This document shows, in pieces, positions 37,141 through 42,301 of a DNA stretch of 42,301 nucleotides; the first letter of the stretch is position 1; every line of letters begins with the position of its first letter. A model generated the notes under the pieces. The model saw nothing but the letters and a program-made list of their open reading frames with translations, did no database searches and was not told the DNA's origin. Origin of the DNA: an uncultured Cyclobacteriaceae bacterium (GTDB lineage: Bacteria; Bacteroidota; Bacteroidia; Cytophagales; Cyclobacteriaceae); assembly GCA_947492745.1 (NCBI GenBank), contig CANLOE010000063.1:1-42301 (forward strand). The letters are read 5' to 3'. A program made the translations under genes and the position numbers.

Positions 37141-38229
37141 ATGGGCTGTTTAAAAATACCATATGACCAGGAGGAAGGCACTATAAAAAGTTCGCCTTTA
37201 AAAATTTGCAGGGACATAGAAGAAAATCCCGCAAGCTCATTTTTTTGCATAGATTACTCTCCCTTTGGGATGACCTTTAACTTCTACAAAAGGGCCATGG
37301 GGAACGAGAACCGGTTCCTTTATAATCAAGGCACAGGGGATGTTACCTTCAACACGGAAAGGGTATCGGACCTTGGTGTCGATTGGGACATGACGAAGTA
37401 CCGCCTCTATGACCCAGCACTTGGGAGGTTCCTGAACGTGGACCCGAAGGCCAATGCCGACAACCAGTACGGTTGGGCCCCATATCACTACGCTTTTGAT
37501 AACCCGATAAGGTACAATGACCCGATGGGCGATTGTCCGCCGGGCGTGGACTGTGGTTCCTATTGGTTGGGCTTCGGGGCTTCCGTGATCGACAATGTTA
37601 CCATGGGCCTTACCGGCGTACGGGGCGCGGCGGCCTCTTACGCCGGCGATGCCTCTTCCTTCAATACAGGTCAGGACCAAGGGGATGTCGCGATGGTAGC
37701 AGTGGGCGCCGCCATGATAGAGGGCGGTACGGGTGCCGCGGCCGGCGGTGCCGTGGTGACCGTAGGTTCGGGGGGACTGGCCGCACCCGTAAGCGGGACC
37801 ATAGCTGTGGGCGGTGTGGTTACCGCGGTTGCCGGTGGTGCACTGGTCGGGAAGGCAGCGGCAAGTCTGGCCAGCCGGAATGGGAGGGTGAATGTAGGGG
37901 GAAGTTTTGGAGGAAAGCAGGATACTAAAAGTAAAACCGCTAATGAATCGTTAAGGAAAGCTAAGGAACAAAATGGCATACCAAGGAGTCAACAACCTGA
38001 TAAAACTATAAAGCCAAACACTCCAGAAGGTGATGCGGCAGGGCTCGATGGTAGAAATGTGAAACAATACGAATATACCAATAGCAGAGGGAAAAAAGTG
38101 ACCATCCGTCAAGATAAACCAGCAAACTATAACCAAGGGAGCAAAGGAGATCAAGGTCCACACTTTAATGGAGGCCAGTCCGGTAATAAGCTAAAACAGC
38201 ATCATTATTATGATTTTTATAACCAATGA
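37141..38229 (+). CDS. Orphan Rhs C-terminal cassette with nuclease-like toxin
   Basis: This 362-aa protein starts at ATG 37141 (a TTG at 37126 is less likely). It opens with MGCLKIPYDQEEG, a start I recall from short orphan Rhs genes, then SPFGMTFNFY of the core, LYDPALGRFLNVDPK and YAFDNPIRYNDPMGD. A glycine/alanine-rich pre-toxin region (residues about 140-250) leads to the toxin: RKAKEQNGIPRSQQPDK, GRNVKQYEYTNSRGKKVTI and a C-terminal PHFNGG...HHYYDFYNQ. Clustered His and basic residues fit a nuclease toxin, but the family is not certain. Because it has its own start codon it could be expressed by itself. It overlaps the next gene by 4 bp (ATGA). It lies directly downstream of the recombinase element. 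Confidence 0.65.
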   Translation: MGCLKIPYDQEEGTIKSSPLKICRDIEENPASSFFCIDYSPFGMTFNFYKRAMGNENRFLYNQGTGDVTFNTERVSDLGVDWDMTKYRLYDPALGRFLNVDPKANADNQYGWAPYHYAFDNPIRYNDPMGDCPPGVDCGSYWLGFGASVIDNVTMGLTGVRGAAASYAGDASSFNTGQDQGDVAMVAVGAAMIEGGTGAAAGGAVVTVGSGGLAAPVSGTIAVGGVVTAVAGGALVGKAAASLASRNGRVNVGGSFGGKQDTKSKTANESLRKAKEQNGIPRSQQPDKTIKPNTPEGDAAGLDGRNVKQYEYTNSRGKKVTIRQDKPANYNQGSKGDQGPHFNGGQSGNKLKQHHYYDFYNQ

Positions 38230-38714
38230 ATATATCAATGGTACACGTCAATAAGATAGAAGAAATTTATAAAGGTCATTATCAAGTTATCTTAGAGTTT
38301 CCGGATGCTTTGGTGCTGGAAAAGGTTTTGGATATGTCCTACAAATTCATTTGGGGCATTAATCACAATGAAGTTAGGTCAAGCTGGTCACCTTACGGCC
38401 ATAGCCTGTATGGGAAGATGTTAGACAATGAGCCTGTACAGGTCAGAAATATGTCAATGGAATATTTGATGAACACAGCTGACTTTATAAAAGTAATCCC
38501 CCATATAAATCAGACCGTAAAAATCGTTCAAACGAATATAGTCCCACCTCACTATATGGACCTGAACAGACTTCAGGGTAGAACGAAGTATGATTTGCTT
38601 AGGGACAGAGTTGATTACCTGTTTGAAATAGAAATCCCAGGTGCCTCCGATTATGCACCAATGGTCAGCTGTAATCTGGATTTTATTGAAAGTGTCTTAA
38701 AAAAGCTAATGTAA
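38226..38714 (+). CDS. Presumed immunity protein of the nuclease-like toxin
   Basis: This 162-aa cytoplasmic-type protein has no signal peptide. It has an alpha/beta pattern with VHVNKIEEIYKGHYQVILEF and a C-terminal FIESVLKKLM. The start codon overlaps the toxin stop (ATGA), which couples their translation. Family not recognised. Cytoplasmic location agrees with a toxin that acts on nucleic acid inside the cell. The stop is followed at once by a copy of Rhs core sequence, so the gene ends at a cassette border. Confidence 0.65.
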   Translation: MNISMVHVNKIEEIYKGHYQVILEFPDALVLEKVLDMSYKFIWGINHNEVRSSWSPYGHSLYGKMLDNEPVQVRNMSMEYLMNTADFIKVIPHINQTVKIVQTNIVPPHYMDLNRLQGRTKYDLLRDRVDYLFEIEIPGASDYAPMVSCNLDFIESVLKKLM

Positions 38715-38755
38715 CGCACATCGGCCGGCGCATCGGCCCCGCCAAGACCCTGCTG

Positions 38756-40150
38756 GTGGGTCCCGGAGACCGGCTCGATATCGGGGTCTGGGCCTACCAC
38801 GAGGGCCATGGCGGCAATACCGCTACCCTTGCGCCGACCTCCATGGTGGCCGGCATAGCCGCGGCCTTCGGCGGTATCAACGGTGGCACGGAGGTACAGC
38901 AGTTCGTCCACGATGCCCTGGCCGCCGTCCCCGGACTGGCCCTGGGCGGGAACAGTGCCCATCCCGAAGCGCCCGCCGCCTACCTGAACTACCTCCTCTT
39001 CGATGGGGACATGGTGCTTCTTGATATGGGCCACCGCCCCGTGACAGGGGCAGGGCTGTTCGCCAGGGAAAGGCTCCTTTTCGACCCCATCGAGGTAAAG
39101 GAGAGCGGATTTGCCTATATTTATGTCTCCTACGAAGGGCTGCAGGCCCGTGGTAGGGTGTTCTTTGACGACCTGGAGATCGTGCACCGCGAAGGTCCAG
39201 TGGTGCAGGCGGATGATTATTATCCCTTTGGGATGACTTTCAATAGCTATAGGAGGGCGAAGGGAAGGGAGAACAGATACCTCTACAACGGCTTCGAGAA
39301 ACAGACGGCCTTGGACTGGGACGTTTTCGACTATCAGGCCAGGTACTATGACCCGGCCACAGGAAGGTTCCTCAACGTGGACCCCGCTGCCGGTCTGATG
39401 CGGCGGCACTCGCCCTACAACTATGCCTTTGACAATCCCATACGCTTTATAGATCCCGATGGGATGATGCCCTCGAACGTGAACTGCTGTGGTGGGCTCT
39501 TGCAGGCCGGTAGGGAGTTCCTGAATGGAGCTTCCAATGCTTTCCTGTCCAATGCCACTACCTTTGGCACACCTGCGGGCGATGTCTTTGTCGGGGTGGA
39601 AAGGAACCACCCAAGGACAACGGCCGAAGCGTTCGGCCAGACGGCAGGTGATGCACTGTCAGTGGTCACAGGTGCTGTAGAGGTGATTGTGGGTGGCGGT
39701 GCAGCTGCGGGCGGCACGGTGGGCGGTGTGGTCACGGCCCCGACAGGTGTGGGAGCGGTCGCGGGAGCTGCCACGGCAACGGCAGGTGTAGCAGTTGCGG
39801 GGCACGGGGTGAACACGGTCAAAAATGCACTTGAGGGGATGTTGTTTTCGAGCGGAAGCGGCCGAGGGTCGAATAACAGAGTTCCCGATGATGAAGCAAC
39901 GGGAGACCACACGGTCATCAACGAGAATGGGACAACGACCTATAAGGTAAATGAAAACAACCCGAATACGAACAGTCAGGGCGTCGGATTTGAAACAGTG
40001 AAAAGGGTAGATCGTCAAGGAGGCGCCCATAGGAATAGGGTCACAGGTGAAAAAATCCCAACTCCTCATGTGCATGAAAAAAGTACTCTAGGAGAAATAA
40101 GGCCTGCTGTGCCCGGAGAGGACATACCAAAAGAAAGGTCTCAACAATAA
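38756..40150 (+). CDS. Orphan Rhs C-terminal cassette, TPHxH toxin
   Basis: An open frame without a credible start: the sequence from 38716 to about 39245 copies 28167-28697 of the main Rhs gene (residues about 1214-1390) and keeps its frame; the first usable codon is a GTG at 38756. After YYPFGMTFNSYRRAKG the core diverges (FDYQARYYDPATGRFLNVDPA), followed by a glycine/alanine-rich pre-toxin region with VEVIVGGGAAAGGTVGG. The toxin is the last 100 residues: VGFETVKRVDRQGGAHRN, KIPTPHVHEK, IRPAVPGEDIP. The GGAH...TPHxH...RPA pattern recalls polymorphic toxin type 24-like domains (moderate confidence). The Imm53-like gene starts 12 bp later. Silent unless recombined into the main gene. Confidence 0.65.
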   Translation: MGPGDRLDIGVWAYHEGHGGNTATLAPTSMVAGIAAAFGGINGGTEVQQFVHDALAAVPGLALGGNSAHPEAPAAYLNYLLFDGDMVLLDMGHRPVTGAGLFARERLLFDPIEVKESGFAYIYVSYEGLQARGRVFFDDLEIVHREGPVVQADDYYPFGMTFNSYRRAKGRENRYLYNGFEKQTALDWDVFDYQARYYDPATGRFLNVDPAAGLMRRHSPYNYAFDNPIRFIDPDGMMPSNVNCCGGLLQAGREFLNGASNAFLSNATTFGTPAGDVFVGVERNHPRTTAEAFGQTAGDALSVVTGAVEVIVGGGAAAGGTVGGVVTAPTGVGAVAGAATATAGVAVAGHGVNTVKNALEGMLFSSGSGRGSNNRVPDDEATGDHTVINENGTTTYKVNENNPNTNSQGVGFETVKRVDRQGGAHRNRVTGEKIPTPHVHEKSTLGEIRPAVPGEDIPKERSQQ

Positions 40151-40162
40151 ATTGAACTTATT

Positions 40163-40501
40163 ATGATAGAATGGCTGCAAAACTGGTACCGCGACCAATG
40201 TGATGGAAATTGGGAACATAACTACGGGATTGTAATTTCCACGATAGATAATCCTGGGTGGGATGTGAAAGTAGATTTGAGTTATACCAGTACAGAAATT
40301 GAAGATAAGAAATGGAAATTGATAGAAGAAACAGAATCAAATTGGGTTGGTTTTAAAGTGTGTGAGAATAAATTTGAAGGATCGGGTGATTTTTCAAAAC
40401 TGGGACTGATACTATCGATTTTCAGAGACCTAGTAGAGAAGGGGGAAGTGGACGAAAGATTTATTTTGTCCAATATGACCTCCTCTTCGATGGGGACATG
40501 A
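40163..40501 (+). CDS. Imm53-like immunity protein, C-terminus replaced
   Basis: This 112-aa protein has the Imm53 pattern near its start: MIEWLQNWYRDQCDGNWEH, then GIVISTIDNPGWDVKVDL. The family protects against polymorphic toxins and is cytoplasmic. Residues 1-100 align well with the second copy at 41703, but the last seven residues (SSSMGT region) come from Rhs core DNA joined at about 40480. That join also puts its stop inside ATGA with the start of the next frame. The truncation is small, so the protein may still work. Confidence 0.75.
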   Translation: MIEWLQNWYRDQCDGNWEHNYGIVISTIDNPGWDVKVDLSYTSTEIEDKKWKLIEETESNWVGFKVCENKFEGSGDFSKLGLILSIFRDLVEKGEVDERFILSNMTSSSMGT

Positions 40502-41385
40502 CCCTTCTTGATATGGGCCACCGCCCCGTGACAGGGGCAGGGCTGTTCGCCAGGGAAAGGCTCTTTTTCGACCCCATCGAGGTAAAAGAGAGCGGATTTG
40601 CCTATATTTATGTCTCCTACGAAGGGCTGCAGGCCCGAGGTAGGGTGTTCTTTGACGACCTGGAGATCGTGCACCGCGAAGGTACGGTGGTGCAGGCGGA
40701 TGACTATTATCCCTTCGGGATGACCTTTAACTCTTATAACAGGGCGAAGGGGAGGGAGAACCAGTTCCTTTATAACGGGAAGGAGAAGATTGAGGAACTG
40801 GACCTGGGGTGGTACGACTATGGGGCGAGGTTCTATATGCCCGACATCGGGAGGTGGGGTGTGGTTGATGCTTTGTCTGACAAATACCACTCATATTCTC
40901 CATACAATTATGTTTTGAACAACCCTCTGAAGTTTATTGATCCTGATGGGAACGATGTAATTATTGCATTGGGAGGTATCGACTATTTAAGTAATGGCAA
41001 TACGGGGAGTTCTGGGGATTTAATTGCAAACCTTAATAATTGGGCCAGTGAAAACGGGGTAAAGGATTTTAGCGCCAGAGCATTTGCAGCTGATGTGGGT
41101 GATAATGTCAAAGGTGACATTATCAATTACATAAGAGAGAATTACGAAGTTGGGTCCGACGAAAAGTTGATTATCTATGGCTACAGTTGGGGCGGTGATA
41201 CAGGCGTAGAAATAGCAGAAACTTTAAAAGAGGTTGGGATTAGTGTTGATTTGCTGGTTACCGTGGACGCAGCCAAGGGGCCCGCTTCTGGTGATTTAGG
41301 TGACCATGTTGACAGAGAGATACCTGACAATGTAAAAGAGGTTACGAATTATTACCAAACAAATCCCCTGCTGGTCCTCGTTTAG
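40498..41385 (+). CDS. Orphan Rhs cassette, truncated GxSxG hydrolase toxin
   Basis: The frame of 295 codons begins in Rhs core (same as the main protein from TLLDMGHRPVTGAG) and passes DDYYPFGMTFNSYNRAKG and YNYVLNNPLKFIDPDGND. The toxin domain starts about residue 152 with VIIALGGIDYLSNG and has GYSWGGD (nucleophile S230), the GxSxG elbow of alpha/beta hydrolases/lipases, then VDLLVTVDAAKGPASG. It breaks off: after YYQTNP the frame reads LLVLV and stops, because a CCTCGTT hairpin unit replaces the rest. The missing end lies at 30041-30298. So the toxin lacks its catalytic His and is inactive as it stands. The start overlaps the Imm53 stop, which could give accidental translation. Confidence 0.75.
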   Translation: MTLLDMGHRPVTGAGLFARERLFFDPIEVKESGFAYIYVSYEGLQARGRVFFDDLEIVHREGTVVQADDYYPFGMTFNSYNRAKGRENQFLYNGKEKIEELDLGWYDYGARFYMPDIGRWGVVDALSDKYHSYSPYNYVLNNPLKFIDPDGNDVIIALGGIDYLSNGNTGSSGDLIANLNNWASENGVKDFSARAFAADVGDNVKGDIINYIRENYEVGSDEKLIIYGYSWGGDTGVEIAETLKEVGISVDLLVTVDAAKGPASGDLGDHVDREIPDNVKEVTNYYQTNPLLVLV

Positions 41386-41490
41386 CGATAGCGCAACGAG
41401 GACCGGACGAGCATTAGAATACGAAAAGAAAGCGATTGTATCGCGGATAATATGAGAGAAGCCCTTCACGGAGACGTGGGGGGCTTTTAT
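41367..41490. repeat. Hairpin repeat unit A with terminator
   Basis: Three hairpins in series: CCTCGTT...AACGAGG (41376-41401), GCGAT-TGT-ATCGC (41432-41444) and AAGCCC...GGGCTTTT (about 41461-41489), the last an intrinsic terminator. The whole unit recurs at 42033-42165 and 42199 onward, and its first half occurs at 30022-30038. Confidence 0.8.
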
Positions 41491-41551
41491 TGTTTTATTG
41501 TAATATCAGTCCGCAAAGGTTGTCCTTGAGCTTTTTCTATTTGGCAAAAGC

Positions 41552-41690
41552 GCACCTGCCCGAGACAAGGGTGAGCTTCCCCATGGCGGGCCACTCCCCG
41601 ACTCCTCATGTGCATGAAAAAAGTACTCTAGGAGAAATAAGGCCTGCTGTGCCCGGAGAGGACATACCAAAAGAAAGGTCTCAACAATAA
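41552..41690 (+). pseudogene. Chimeric remnant: Rhs core piece plus toxin tail
   Basis: 41552-41598 copies 28103-28149 of the main Rhs gene (HLPETRVSFPMA region). At 41601 it changes to the last 30 codons of the TPHxH toxin (TPHVHEKSTLGEIRPA...), identical to 40061-40150. All of the pre-toxin and most of the toxin are deleted. A frame is open across the joint from 41490, but no functional toxin can result. Confidence 0.75.
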
Positions 41691-41702
41691 ATTGAACTTA
41701 TT

Positions 41703-42038
41703 ATGATAGAATGGCTGCAAAACTGGTACCGCGACCAATGTGATGGAAATTGGGAACATGATTATGGCATTAAAATCTTAACAATAGACAATCCGGGCTG
41801 GAGCGTAACAGTTGATTTGAACTATACGGATACTGTCATTAAAGAAATAGCTCCGAAACTGATAGAAATATCTGAATCAAACTGGGTGAATTTTAAAATC
41901 CACCAGAATACGTTCAAAGGGGCCGGTGACCCTTCAAAGCTAGGGTTGATAATCTCCATCTTCAAGGATTTGGTGGAAAATGGGAAAGTCGATAAAGAAT
42001 TGGTCCTTTCTAAAATGAAAAGTGCTTACCCCCACTAG
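41703..42038 (+). CDS. Imm53-like immunity protein, second copy
   Basis: This 111-aa protein has the same Imm53 features (WLQNWYRDQCDGNWEH, ILTIDNPGWSVTVDL). Its first 57 bases and the preceding 100 bases are identical to those at 40061-40219. After that the two copies drift to about 65% similarity, so the identity was refreshed by recent recombination while the C-terminal parts are older paralogues. It ends with its own native C-terminus (LSKMKSAYPH), unlike the first copy. Since its toxin is deleted it would serve as an orphan immunity gene. Confidence 0.75.
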   Translation: MIEWLQNWYRDQCDGNWEHDYGIKILTIDNPGWSVTVDLNYTDTVIKEIAPKLIEISESNWVNFKIHQNTFKGAGDPSKLGLIISIFKDLVENGKVDKELVLSKMKSAYPH

Positions 42039-42165
42039 TCCTCGTTTAGCGTTAGCGCAACGAGGGTCTAATGAGGTTCAAAACATGAAAGGAAAGCGAT
42101 TGTATCGGGGATAATATGAGAGAAGCCCTTCACGGAGACTTGGGTTTTTTTTTTCGTTTTATTGT
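42033..42165. repeat. Hairpin repeat unit B
   Basis: CCTCGTT (42040-42046) pairs with AACGAGG (42059-42065). A GCGAT...ATCG hairpin and the 'gagaagcccttcacggaga' terminator-like end with a long T-run (42144-42153) follow. It starts inside the last codons of the Imm53 gene. Confidence 0.8.
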
Positions 42166-42198
42166 AATTCTCCAAGCGTAAAACGCTATAGTTTACCC

Positions 42199-42301
42199 CA
42201 CTGGTCCTCGTTTAGCGTGAGCGGAACGAGGATCTAATGAGGTTCAAAACATGAAAGGAAAGCGATTGTATCGCGGATAATATGAGAGAAGCCCTTCACG
42301 G
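42199..42301. repeat. Hairpin repeat unit C, cut by window edge
   Basis: It matches unit B at a period of 166 bp (CCTCGTT at 42206-42212, AACGAGG at 42225-42231). The loop sequence differs (TAGCGTGAGCGG) while the arms are kept. The unit continues past the window end. Confidence 0.8.

Noticed and set aside
41552-42301. CRISPR-like regular repeats at the right edge
   Set aside because: Only three copies, spacing 664 and 166 bp, with long internal hairpins and terminators; not the short repeat/spacer pattern and no cas genes.

Overview
The window looks like a chromosomal segment of a Bacteroidota bacterium, most likely Cytophagales. The signs are a DUF2723/GT117-type membrane protein, a C39-peptidase ABC transporter paired with a GG-leader peptide, Bacteroidota-style Rhs proteins with Sec signals and a DUF6443-like N-terminus, and the virtual absence of Shine-Dalgarno sites. 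No rRNA, tRNA or CRISPR array was seen.

Region 1 (1-12,100) is loosely packed. It holds a multi-pass membrane protein, an alkaline-phosphatase-superfamily-like protein, an IS3 transposase remnant, an AlkC/AlkD-like DNA alkylation repeat protein, a gene split by a 164-bp MITE-like insertion, a HEPN/Abi-like protein and a TPR protein. Long gaps between them are filled by a degenerate dispersed repeat family. Its core is a short hairpin whose stem changes between copies with compensating substitutions.

Region 2 (12,095-19,050) is denser: an integral membrane protein, a 1010-aa DUF2723/GT117-like protein, a 730-aa C39 peptidase/ABC exporter and, convergent with the exporter, a 67-aa GG-leader peptide gene that is a plausible substrate. 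A 1.8-kb gene-free stretch follows, with a hairpin cluster and two more repeat elements.

Region 3 (20,978-42,301) is a polymorphic-toxin locus. Two adjacent genes encode a 1.2-kaa secreted Rhs/SpvB-like protein and a 1.68-kaa Rhs protein whose AT-richer C-terminus carries a zincin motif, followed by a small signal-peptide-bearing candidate immunity gene. Downstream is an array of displaced Rhs C-terminal cassettes with immunity genes: an M91-like metallopeptidase plus lipoprotein, a nuclease-like toxin plus immunity gene, a TPHxH toxin plus Imm53-like gene, a GxSxG hydrolase, and a second Imm53-like gene. The cassettes carry pieces of the parental Rhs core at their 5' ends and are broken and shuffled. 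The head of the hydrolase toxin lies about 10 kb from its tail and presumed immunity gene, and a repeated CCTCGTT/AACGAGG hairpin lies at both break points.

A likely mobile element (32,204-37,125) sits inside the array: an XRE regulator, an AAA+ primase-helicase-like protein, two overlapping tyrosine recombinases (the second lacking the catalytic tyrosine) and an ~800-bp ORF-poor, strongly structured 3' region. In the working model, the promoter-bearing Rhs gene is the expressed platform and the downstream cassettes are a reservoir that can be swapped onto it by homologous recombination through the shared core segments.
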